From: an uncultured Bacteroidales bacterium
Lineage (GTDB): Bacteria > Bacteroidota > Bacteroidia > Bacteroidales > Paludibacteraceae
Direction of reading: 5' to 3'
NCBI GenBank assembly: GCA_937916355.1
Contig: CALFTM010000097.1
Location: 1 to 27,625, forward strand
DNA length: 27,625 nucleotides
The notes below the pieces were generated by a model. The model worked only from the letters and a program-made list of their open reading frames with translations, did not search any database and was not told the origin of the DNA. The translations under genes were made by a program, and so were the position numbers. Of this stretch, positions 1 through 6,713 are shown piece by piece. Positions within the stretch are counted from its first letter, which is position 1. Each line of letters opens with the position of its first letter.

Positions 1-57
1 AAAAATTTATATCAAATCCCCAAACTCATAAATCATCTATTTATTAGCAACTTTTAC

Positions 58-76
58 CTTCCGCTATTTGCGGAAG
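58..76 (-). terminator. Hairpin over the stop codon of the repeat protein
   Basis: A perfect 7-bp stem (CTTCCGC and GCGGAAG around a 5-base loop) covers the last codons and the TAG stop of the repeat-protein gene. No clear T-run follows on the minus strand, so a role in termination is only a guess; it could protect the 3' end of the mRNA. Confidence 0.35.
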
Positions 77-990
77 ATGATGGTATATACATCCTGACTT
101 TCAGGTTTTTGCATTTCACCATCGTATTTGGTAACCTCTGTTATATTACCTCGAGAGTCATATTTGTAAATGAACTTACGGCTTAACGAGCCGTCTGATT
201 TATACTTCGCCTTCTCGGTCTTATTTCCTTTTGTGTCATATTTGTAAGTGGACTTACTGTTTAACGAGCCGGCTGAGAGATACCACGCCTCCTCGGTCTT
301 ATTCCCTTGGGTGTCATATTTGTAAGTGGACTTACTGATTAACGAGCCGTCTGAGTAATAATCCGCCGCCTCGGTCTTATTTCCTTGGGTGTCATATTTG
401 TAAATTTCCTTCCTGCTTAACGAGCCGGCTGAGTCATACTTCGCCGCCTCGGTCTTATTTCCTTGGGTGTCATATTTGTAAATCCACTTTTCGTCTAACG
501 AGCCGGCTGAGGTATAATACGCAGACTCGGTCTCATTCCCTTTTGTGTCATATTTGTAAGTGAACTTATATTTTAACGAGCCGGCTGAGGTATACGTCGC
601 ACTCTCGGTCATATTCCCTTTTGTGTCATATTTGTATATGATCTTACTGAATAACGAGCCGTCTGAGTTATACCACGCCTCCTCGGTCTTATTTCCTTGG
701 GTGTCATATTTGTATGTGTGCTTATACATTAACGAGCTGTCAGATTTATACCTCGCCTGCTCGGTCACATCTCCAGATTCATTAAAATTATAACAGAACT
801 TTTCCTTTATTTTGCTGCGAGATAGAACGCCAGAACTGTCCTTAAGAGAATAACTTGTAATGGTCACGCTCTCAACGTCTCCATACAATGGAAAATAATT
901 CCACCCACGACGCTTAGGAGCGTCTGCGGCTGACAGGGCGCAGCTTGCTGCTGCAACTAAAATCGTTAAAATTAATGTAAGTCGTTTCAT
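64..990 (-). CDS. Secreted protein of YD/RHS-like 26-residue tandem repeats
   Basis: The 308-residue product starts with a hydrophobic signal peptide (about residues 1-21, probable cleavage near ALSA-ADA; a Cys at 17 lacks a good lipobox). After a short N-terminal region come seven full 26-residue units (residues 93-274) flanked by one degenerate unit at 67 and a partial one at 275. Each unit begins YKYDT-x-GN-x-TE and contains Y-x-S-x-GSL, with one to two variable residues between conserved ones. The pattern resembles YD/RHS and MORN-type repeats, which form stacked beta-hairpins in surface or secreted proteins. There is no catalytic domain. It probably acts outside the cytoplasm, as a binding or surface protein, but the ligand is unknown. 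The gene stands alone, 83 bases from the end of nadB, on the same strand. Confidence 0.75.
   Translation of the reverse strand: MKRLTLILTILVAAASCALSAADAPKRRGWNYFPLYGDVESVTITSYSLKDSSGVLSRSKIKEKFCYNFNESGDVTEQARYKSDSSLMYKHTYKYDTQGNKTEEAWYNSDGSLFSKIIYKYDTKGNMTESATYTSAGSLKYKFTYKYDTKGNETESAYYTSAGSLDEKWIYKYDTQGNKTEAAKYDSAGSLSRKEIYKYDTQGNKTEAADYYSDGSLISKSTYKYDTQGNKTEEAWYLSAGSLNSKSTYKYDTKGNKTEKAKYKSDGSLSRKFIYKYDSRGNITEVTKYDGEMQKPESQDVYTIIFRK
169..714 (-). repeat. Seven tandem 78-bp coding repeats
   Basis: Seven units of exactly 78 bp encode the YKYD repeats. The DNA is highly conserved over the YKYDT, GN and GSL codons and varies at fixed codons between them. The reading frame is intact through all units. 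Length change by recombination between units is plausible because 78 is a multiple of three. Confidence 0.9.
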
Positions 991-1073
991 ATTTGTAAAT
1001 ATTTTATTTCTGTTTTAAAAATTTATATTGCAATCGTTATTGATAGGTTAGTATAAAAGCGGCTATAATAAAA

Positions 1074-2702
1074 TTACGCCTTGATTTTACCATCCTGCAT
1101 CTTTTTGAGTTTTTCTACATCGTATTTGTCGATGTGTTCATTCCTTTTAGGATAGTCAATGGTAAAATGAAGACCACGACTTTCCTTGCGCTGCATGGCA
1201 AACTTGATGACCAAATAGGCGGTATTGATGATGTTCCTCAATTCACAAATCTCTTTGGAAACCACAGAACGCTGGAACAGACTCTCAGTCTCTTTGTACA
1301 AAAGCTCCAAACGATCGTATGCTCTCTTCAAACGCAAATTTGACCTTACAATACCAACGTACGATTGCATGATCTGGTTTACCTCCTTTTCACTCTGCGT
1401 GATAAGCACCATCTCTTCATTCAGGGATGTACCCTCATCATTCCATTCCGGCACAGCATCGTTCCAAGTACAGCTTGGCAATAATTTTAAAGAGTCCTTA
1501 GCAGCCGCATCCGCATAGACAATCGCTTCAATCAAAGAATTAGAAGCCAGTCTGTTCGCACCATGCAATCCTGTACATGAACACTCTCCGGCAGCATACA
1601 ATCGGTTAATGGTTGTACGGGCGTTTTTATCGACCTTTATACCACCACAAAAGTAGTGTGCCGCAGGGGCGACCGGAATATACTGCTTGGTGATGTCTAT
1701 TCCCAAAGAGAGGCATTTGTTATAGATGGTAGGATATTCATTTTTCGTAACTTCCGGATCTTTGTGCGTTACATCAAGGTAGACACACTCGTCTCCTGTG
1801 CGCTTCATCTCTGTGTCAATCGAACGTGCTACCACATCCCTTGGCGCAAGCGATCCCCTTGAGTCGTAACGCTCCATGAAAGCCTCTCCTTTCTTATTTC
1901 TTAAAATACCTCCATAGCCTCTCATCGCTTCGGTTATAAGGAATGAAGGACGGTCGCCCGGGTTGTATAGGGCAGTGGGGTGGAACTGCACAAACTCCAT
2001 GTCGTCCACCAAACCTTTCGCCCTGTAAACCATAGAGATACCATCACCTGTCGCAACCGGCGGATTGGTGGTGGTCTGGTAGATGTTACCTATTCCACCC
2101 GTACACATGATGGTAACCTTGGATAAAAAGGTATGCACATGATTGGTGCGGATATCCAAAACGTACGCACCATAACACTCGATGTTTGGAGTAGTATGCT
2201 TAATCAGCTGACCAAGATGGTGCTGAGTGATAATCTCAATGGCAAAATGATGATCGTAAATATCTATATTTTCATGCTCACGAACCTTTTTTATCAGACT
2301 CTCCTGAATCTCCTGACCTGTATTGTCTTTATGGTGTAAAATTCTAAAATCGGAGTGTCCTCCCTCCTTGTGAAGATCATACTCCCCATCACTTCCCTTA
2401 TCAAAATCAACATCCCATAAGACAAGTTGCTTTATTTGTTCAGGAGCCTCTTCCACCACTTTTTTAACAACCTGCTCGTCACATATTCCATCTCCCGCTA
2501 TTAAAGTGTCAACAATATGGTCTTCAAAATTATCACTTTCTTTAGTGACGGCAGCCACACCCCCTTGGGCATAGTGGGTATTCGCCTCCTCCATATTGGT
2601 TTTACATAAAATGGCAACCTTACCTTTGTGTGCAACTTTCAGTGCGTAACTCATTCCGGCGATACCAGAACCTATTACCAAAAAATCATATTTCTTAACC
2701 AT
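1074..2702 (-). CDS. nadB: L-aspartate oxidase
   Basis: NadB oxidises L-aspartate to iminoaspartate, the first step of de novo NAD synthesis; NadA then condenses this with dihydroxyacetone phosphate. The 542-residue protein begins with the FAD-binding glycine motif GSGIAGMS (residues 11-18), then THYAQGGVAAV near 42-52. It carries the family signatures HKEGGHSDFRIL (about 110-121), MEFVQFHPTALY, RGYGGILRN and, near the C-terminus of the FAD domain, AAGECSCTGLHGANRLASNS. These separate it from succinate dehydrogenase flavoproteins, together with the lack of neighbouring sdh genes. The length is normal for the family. It is divergent from nadA, with a good promoter 30 bases upstream of the start. 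The product is a soluble cytoplasmic flavoprotein. Confidence 0.96.
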   Translation of the reverse strand: MVKKYDFLVIGSGIAGMSYALKVAHKGKVAILCKTNMEEANTHYAQGGVAAVTKESDNFEDHIVDTLIAGDGICDEQVVKKVVEEAPEQIKQLVLWDVDFDKGSDGEYDLHKEGGHSDFRILHHKDNTGQEIQESLIKKVREHENIDIYDHHFAIEIITQHHLGQLIKHTTPNIECYGAYVLDIRTNHVHTFLSKVTIMCTGGIGNIYQTTTNPPVATGDGISMVYRAKGLVDDMEFVQFHPTALYNPGDRPSFLITEAMRGYGGILRNKKGEAFMERYDSRGSLAPRDVVARSIDTEMKRTGDECVYLDVTHKDPEVTKNEYPTIYNKCLSLGIDITKQYIPVAPAAHYFCGGIKVDKNARTTINRLYAAGECSCTGLHGANRLASNSLIEAIVYADAAAKDSLKLLPSCTWNDAVPEWNDEGTSLNEEMVLITQSEKEVNQIMQSYVGIVRSNLRLKRAYDRLELLYKETESLFQRSVVSKEICELRNIINTAYLVIKFAMQRKESRGLHFTIDYPKRNEHIDKYDVEKLKKMQDGKIKA

Positions 2703-2732
2703 GATTAAACTTCTTTATTTTAACTAAAATCA

Positions 2733-2763
2733 CAAATTTATATAGGATTTAGCGAAAAGACAA
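2733..2763 (-). promoter_or_regulatory. Promoter of nadB
   Basis: On the minus strand the -7 box TAAATTTG (2733-2740) matches the Bacteroidota consensus TAnnTTTG. A TTG (2761-2763) lies 20 bases upstream, as expected for the -33 element. Transcription would start about 25 bases before the nadB ATG at 2702. Confidence 0.7.
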
Positions 2764-3166
2764 TATTCCTGATAATTTTTCTTTTATAGCAGGGGAGTTT
2801 GCCGGAAAAAATTTATCTTTATGATAAAGAGGGGAGAGGTGACAATCTAATTTTGTCATTGTCCCAAAAACTTTTAATAAACAAAACAGACTGATTCCGC
2901 AAATTGAATCAGTTCGTTTTAATTAGAACTCTTTTTAGATAGACAGAGTGAAATAAAAAAGCCTCAAACTATTGATAACCATCTTTAAAGGTTGTTAATA
3001 AGTTGTAGATTTAAAAAGAGAAAAAACTCATAATTAAATTTTCATATTCCAATTTTTTGAGCATACAAGATTTATTTTTTTATTACCAAATAATTTAGTT
3101 TGAGTTTACATATTTCTTTTAACCTATTATCTACTGTTTTCAACTTAATTTTTTTTCAATAATTTG
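2764..3166. other. AT-rich nadB-nadA intergenic region, no gene seen
   Basis: This is the longest stretch without a recognisable gene. It is very AT-rich and I found no tRNA, convincing reading frame or known riboswitch. It does contain GACAAT (2841-2846) facing ATTGTC (2858-2863), and a longer hairpin at 2883-2920. It may hold a small RNA or regulatory sites for the NAD genes on either side. Confidence 0.5.
2883..2920. other. Hairpin in the nadB-nadA intergenic region
   Basis: ACTGATTC (2890-2897) and GAATCAGT (2906-2913) form a perfect 8-bp stem with an 8-base loop. An outer AAAAC/GTTTT pair (2883-2887, 2916-2920) extends it after a two-base mismatch. On either strand a short T-run follows, so it could be a terminator for an unannotated small RNA or a protein-binding palindrome. 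Confidence 0.45.
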
Positions 3167-3197
3167 TATATTTGTAATGTTATTAACATTGTTAATA
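3167..3197 (+). promoter_or_regulatory. Candidate nadA promoter with overlapping palindromes
   Basis: TATATTTG (3167-3174) fits the -7 consensus, although no clear TTTG lies upstream. Directly after it come two overlapping perfect inverted repeats: AATGTTA-T-TAACATT (3176-3190) and TATTAAC-ATT-GTTAATA (3181-3197). They cover the predicted transcription start, the position expected for a repressor operator. The regulator is unknown. The predicted leader is about 200 bases long. Confidence 0.5.
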
Positions 3198-3227
3198 TAA
3201 GATGGGATGATGCTGTTTCTCAATACT

Positions 3228-3255
3228 TTAATTTAAACATCACGTTTTAAATTAA
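3228..3255 (+). promoter_or_regulatory. Stem-loop in the nadA leader
   Basis: TTAATTTAAA (3228-3237) pairs perfectly with TTTAAATTAA (3246-3255) around the loop CATCACGT. It lies in the predicted nadA 5' leader, just before a possible short leader peptide. The stem is all A-T pairs, so it is weak as RNA. Confidence 0.35.
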
Positions 3256-3273
3256 GTGAAAGAAATTTTAAAA

Positions 3274-3303
3274 ATGAAATATGCAAGACTATTCCGTTTT
3301 TAG
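3274..3303 (+). CDS. Possible nine-residue leader peptide before nadA
   Basis: A short frame, ATG at 3274 to TAG at 3301, encodes MKYARLFRF. It lies downstream of the candidate nadA promoter and 79 bases before the nadA start. The composition (K, R and aromatic residues) is not obviously tied to NAD metabolism. A frame of this length can easily arise by chance, so this is only a possibility for translation-coupled control. Confidence 0.25.
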   Translation: MKYARLFRF

Positions 3304-3382
3304 TTTCAACCAAACTAACAGCCTATTATTATCATCCTAAAATTAAAATTTTAAAATAAAATTATATAAAAAAGAGTAAGAG

Positions 3383-4318
3383 ATGAAAAATTTGAAAAAT
3401 GAAATAGAAAAAATAAAGAGAGAGAAGAATGCTGTCATCATGGCGCATTACTATACGCCGGGTGAAGTGCAAGATATAGCCGATTTTGTGGGAGATAGTT
3501 TGGCTCTTGCTCAGAAGGCTGCGGAAACTTCCGCGGATATCATCGTGCTTTGTGGAGTCTATTTTATGGGCGAGACCGCAAAGATCCTTTGTCCGGACAA
3601 GAAGGTTTTGGTATTGGACAAAATGGCAGGTTGTTCGCTTGCCGATAGTTGCGATGCTGAAAAATTCAGAAAATTCATTGCTGAGCATCCCGGTCATAAA
3701 GTGATCTCATACGTGAATACTTCGGCTGCTGTTAAAACTCTTACTGATATTGTCGTTACATCTTCAAATGCCTGTCAGATTGTGAATAGTCTTCCAAAAG
3801 ATGAGAAGATAATATTCGGTCCGGACCGTAATTTGGGTAGTTATATAAACTATGTTACTGGCAGGGATATGCTTCTTTGGGATGGTGCATGTCATGTGCA
3901 TGAGAAATTCGATATGGAAAAAATCATTGAGCTAAAGAAGCAGTATCCTGAGGCTAAGGTTTTGGTTCATCCAGAATGTAAGGGTCATGTCGTGAAATTG
4001 GCAGATAGGGTAGGGTCGACTGCCGCTCTGTTGAATTATGCCATTGCTTCTGATGCAAAGGATTTCATTGTTGCCACAGAGAGCGGAATTTTGCATGAAA
4101 TGCGTAAAAAAGCTCCTGAGAAGAATTTCATTCCTGCACCTCCAAATGATTCCTTTGGATGCAATGAGTGTTCTTACATGAAACTCAACACGATGGAGAA
4201 ATTATTGGATGTTCTCCAAAATGAGTCTAATGAGGTAGTGGTTGATGCAGAAACCATCGAAAGAGCTAAACTCCCTATTATCAGAATGTTAGATATTAGT
4301 AGAGAATTAGGTTTATGA
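3383..4318 (+). CDS. nadA: Quinolinate synthase
   Basis: NadA condenses iminoaspartate with dihydroxyacetone phosphate to quinolinate, using an oxygen-sensitive [4Fe-4S] cluster. The 311-residue protein has the N-terminal AHYYTPGEVQDIADFVGDS motif (21-39) and the three expected cluster cysteines, about C84 (AGCSLADSC), C199 (VHPECKGHV) and C263 (GCNECSYMKLNTM). The size fits the compact quinolinate synthases. The start is preceded by a purine-rich AAAGAGTAAGAG. It faces away from nadB, and its stop overlaps the next start (ATGA), so translation of the two is probably coupled. No nadC is in the window. Confidence 0.97.
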   Translation: MKNLKNEIEKIKREKNAVIMAHYYTPGEVQDIADFVGDSLALAQKAAETSADIIVLCGVYFMGETAKILCPDKKVLVLDKMAGCSLADSCDAEKFRKFIAEHPGHKVISYVNTSAAVKTLTDIVVTSSNACQIVNSLPKDEKIIFGPDRNLGSYINYVTGRDMLLWDGACHVHEKFDMEKIIELKKQYPEAKVLVHPECKGHVVKLADRVGSTAALLNYAIASDAKDFIVATESGILHEMRKKAPEKNFIPAPPNDSFGCNECSYMKLNTMEKLLDVLQNESNEVVVDAETIERAKLPIIRMLDISRELGL

Positions 4319-4641
4319 CTTTAGATGAATTGCAATCCGTTGTAGATCAATGGATTAAGAAATATGGGGTTCGTTATTTTAATGAACTTACCAATTTGGC
4401 ATGTCTCACAGAGGAGGTAGGAGAGCTTGCAAGGGTGATGGCGCGGAAGTATGGTGAGCAATCTTCTAAAGAGTCTGATTTGAACCGTTCTTTGCAAAAC
4501 GAGTTGGCAGATGTTCTTTGGGTGCTGGTTTGCATAGCAAATCAAACTGGTGTCAATTTAACAGAAGCTTTTGAAGAAAATTTAAAGAAAAAATCTCTGA
4601 GAGATTCTGAGAGACATTTAAACAATGATAAACTAAGGTGA
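4315..4641 (+). CDS. MazG-like nucleotide pyrophosphohydrolase
   Basis: This 108-residue protein has the all-alpha NTP pyrophosphohydrolase pattern: EEVGELARV (about 32-40) and, one helix later, ELADVLWVL (about 63-71), giving the ExxE...ExxD metal-binding residues. Such enzymes hydrolyse (d)NTPs, often damaged ones, to the monophosphate and pyrophosphate. It overlaps nadA by four bases and is followed 56 bases later by deoC, so it is in a group concerned with nucleotide metabolism. It is a short single-domain form, unlike E. coli MazG with two domains. The exact substrate cannot be told from sequence. Confidence 0.85.
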   Translation: MTLDELQSVVDQWIKKYGVRYFNELTNLACLTEEVGELARVMARKYGEQSSKESDLNRSLQNELADVLWVLVCIANQTGVNLTEAFEENLKKKSLRDSERHLNNDKLR

Positions 4642-4657
4642 GTTCTATCAATTCACC
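4637..4657 (+). other. Hairpin after the MazG-like gene
   Basis: GGTGAGTT and AATTCACC form an 8-bp stem with one G-U pair around a 5-base loop. It includes the stop codon of the MazG-like gene. No T-run follows, so it may modulate read-through or processing before deoC rather than terminate. Confidence 0.35.
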
Positions 4658-4697
4658 ATTTGTAATAAAAAAAATATATTCTTAAAATAAATTTTAT

Positions 4698-5576
4698 ATG
4701 AGTCGTTTTGATGAAATTTTTTCTAAATATGATTTTGAAGGTTTAGATAAACAGAATGTTACTGCTGAAGCTGAAAGTATTATTGCTGATAACATCAAAA
4801 ATTATAATACTAACTCAGTATATAGCAATATTTTATCTTGCATTGACCTCACTTCTCTTAATTCAGACGATACCAATGAATCAATTACTGACATGGTGGA
4901 GAAGTTGAATAAATTCGATGAGACTTTTGAAATTCTGCCTCATCCGGCTGCCATTTGTGTCTATCCCTCTTTCGTAAGTACTGTGAAAGATAACCTTAGG
5001 GAGGATATTGATATTGCAACCGTTGTTGGTTTTCCACATTCTAATACTTTCATCGAGGTAAAAATTGCCGAAACGGGTATGTCTGTGATGGAAGGTGCGA
5101 CTGAAATCGACGTTGTGATGCCCTTATCTCTCTTCTATTCCAAAAACTTTGATGAAGTGTATGATGAACTGTCTGAGATAAAAATGTCTTGTCAGAACGC
5201 CAAATTGAAGGTTATATTAGAAACCGGACTTTTAGATGACCCTGTGTTGATAAAAAAGGCTTCGATTATAGCAATGTCAGCAGGGGCAGATTTTATTAAA
5301 ACATCAACCGGAAAAATTAAAACGGGTGCTACATTTTCAGCAGTTTACGTAATGGCGAAAACGATCAAGGAATTTAATGAATTAAACAACAAAAAAGTTG
5401 GTTTAAAGGTTGCTGGTGGTGTATCTGACACCCATAGTGCTGTTTCCTACTACACCCTTATTATTTCTGTTTTAGGTGAAGATTGGATGAATCCCTCTTT
5501 GTTCAGAATAGGTACAAGCAGTCTGACGAACAAACTGCTTTCATCGTTAGCGAGTCGCGAGATAAATTACTTCTAA
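4698..5576 (+). CDS. deoC: Deoxyribose-phosphate aldolase
   Basis: DeoC cleaves 2-deoxyribose 5-phosphate to glyceraldehyde 3-phosphate and acetaldehyde in deoxynucleoside catabolism. The 292-residue class I aldolase has the Schiff-base lysine K201 in FIKTSTGK, the proton-relay lysine K237 in GLKVAGGV, and the conserved Asp in TEIDVV (about 138). It is longer than the ~220-250-residue bacterial forms because of an N-terminal extension of roughly 45 residues, a length seen in the E. coli-like (DeoC2) group. It probably belongs to the nadA group, with an A-rich 56-base gap upstream. It ends in the palindromic terminator shared with the convergent prenyl synthase. Confidence 0.95.
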   Translation: MSRFDEIFSKYDFEGLDKQNVTAEAESIIADNIKNYNTNSVYSNILSCIDLTSLNSDDTNESITDMVEKLNKFDETFEILPHPAAICVYPSFVSTVKDNLREDIDIATVVGFPHSNTFIEVKIAETGMSVMEGATEIDVVMPLSLFYSKNFDEVYDELSEIKMSCQNAKLKVILETGLLDDPVLIKKASIIAMSAGADFIKTSTGKIKTGATFSAVYVMAKTIKEFNELNNKKVGLKVAGGVSDTHSAVSYYTLIISVLGEDWMNPSLFRIGTSSLTNKLLSSLASREINYF

Positions 5577-5612
5577 AAATAAAAGGTGTGAAATTTCACA
5601 CCTTTTATTTTT
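5575..5612. terminator. Bidirectional terminator between deoC and the prenyl synthase
   Basis: A perfect 38-bp palindrome, with centre AAATTT and arms containing AAAAGGTGTG and CACACCTTTT, is flanked by A on one side and T on the other. It can terminate transcription on both strands. The deoC TAA (5574-5576) and the prenyl synthase TAA (5605-5607) both lie inside or at its edge. Confidence 0.9.
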
Positions 5613-6579
5613 TTCTCTCTGCTGTATGTTTCAGCATCATTATCAGTGAATTTTTAATATCCTTATTTTCAATATTTTCTATTAATTTTTCACCCTCTTT
5701 TATATATTGTTGAATTTTTTGTTCCGCATATTCTATACCACCACTATTGATGGTAAAGTCTATCAACTTTTTTATATTTTCTTTATTAAATTCTTTATTT
5801 TTTATAATGTTGAGATATTGTTCTTTCTCTTCTTTGTTGTTATTGAGAGCGTATATGAGCGGAAGTGTTATTTTACCTTCTCTGATGTCGTTTCCGACTG
5901 GTTTTCCGATCTCTTCATGAGTAGAGATAAAGTCAAAAATATCATCTTTTATTTGGAAACATATACCATATATCTCTCCAAATTTTTCCATGATCCTGCT
6001 CTCTTCCTCCGTACAGTTTGTTGAGACTGCCCCCATATAAGTACAAGTCTCAAATAGTGCTGCGGTCTTCTTTTTTATTACTTCTAAATACTTGTCTTCT
6101 TGACAGTTGAAATTTTTAATGTTAGTTATTTGTAGCAATTCACCCTCCGAAAGATTCTTTCCTAATTGGGTGATTTTTTCCATTATTTTATGATTATTAG
6201 TTTGACTACAAACAGACAAAGATAAAGACAGAAGATAATCTCCTGCCAAAATGGATACCTTGTTGTTCCATAAAGCATTTACAGAAGGCTGATTTCTTCT
6301 TTCATTGCTTTCGTCCACTACATCATCATGAATTAGACTTGCTGTATGAAGTATTTCTAATGAGATAGCACATTTTATGGTGTTGTCATTGAAATCCCCA
6401 ACGCTTTTAGCTGAGAGTAGTGTTAATAGTGGTCTGATTTGTTTACCTCTTTTTTTTAGGATATGTTGATTAACGGAACTTATGATTTCATTGTTGCTTT
6501 TAAGTTCGTTTTCAAAAGCAGTCTGAAACATATCAAATTCCTTCTGTATAGGTTTTTTTATTAGGTCTAAACTTACCAT
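5605..6579 (-). CDS. Long-chain trans-polyprenyl diphosphate synthase
   Basis: This 324-residue enzyme belongs to the trans-prenyltransferase family that extends FPP/GGPP with isopentenyl diphosphate to make the side chain of menaquinone. Both Asp-rich motifs are present: DDVVD (85-89, followed by ESNERR) and DDIFD (212-216). The residues just before the first motif are small (A80, S81), which in this family allows long products, as in octaprenyl/solanesyl synthases. The GKQIRP motif (45-50) binds IPP. It is convergent with deoC and divergent from polA. The product length cannot be fixed from sequence, so no symbol is given (ispB-like). Confidence 0.9.
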   Translation of the reverse strand: MVSLDLIKKPIQKEFDMFQTAFENELKSNNEIISSVNQHILKKRGKQIRPLLTLLSAKSVGDFNDNTIKCAISLEILHTASLIHDDVVDESNERRNQPSVNALWNNKVSILAGDYLLSLSLSVCSQTNNHKIMEKITQLGKNLSEGELLQITNIKNFNCQEDKYLEVIKKKTAALFETCTYMGAVSTNCTEEESRIMEKFGEIYGICFQIKDDIFDFISTHEEIGKPVGNDIREGKITLPLIYALNNNKEEKEQYLNIIKNKEFNKENIKKLIDFTINSGGIEYAEQKIQQYIKEGEKLIENIENKDIKNSLIMMLKHTAERKK

Positions 6580-6600
6580 CTTTCTATTTTATCTTTTTTG

Positions 6601-6608
6601 CAAAATTA
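6601..6608 (-). promoter_or_regulatory. Candidate -7 box of the prenyl synthase
   Basis: TAATTTTG on the minus strand fits TAnnTTTG and lies 22 bases before the start codon. No good -33 element is visible upstream. Confidence 0.4.
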
Positions 6609-6675
6609 AGAATTTATTTCTATTTTGTATCTTTTTCATTCAACTCAACATTCTTTTTCCTCTATTTTTTTCTAT

Positions 6676-6683
6676 TATCTTTG
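6676..6683 (+). promoter_or_regulatory. Candidate -7 box of polA
   Basis: TATCTTTG fits TAnnTTTG and lies 30 bases before the polA ATG. The region 20 bases upstream is T-rich but has no TTTG. Confidence 0.45.
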
Positions 6684-6713
6684 TGATTGTATTCTATTTA
6701 ATAGTTTCTATGT

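Noticed and set aside
169..714. Regular repeats that might be a CRISPR array
   Set aside because: The 78-bp units are back to back, have no spacers and are an open reading frame after a signal peptide.
3198..3382. NAD-type riboswitch before nadA
   Set aside because: I could not find the conserved bases of either known NAD-binding class; only an A-T stem is present.
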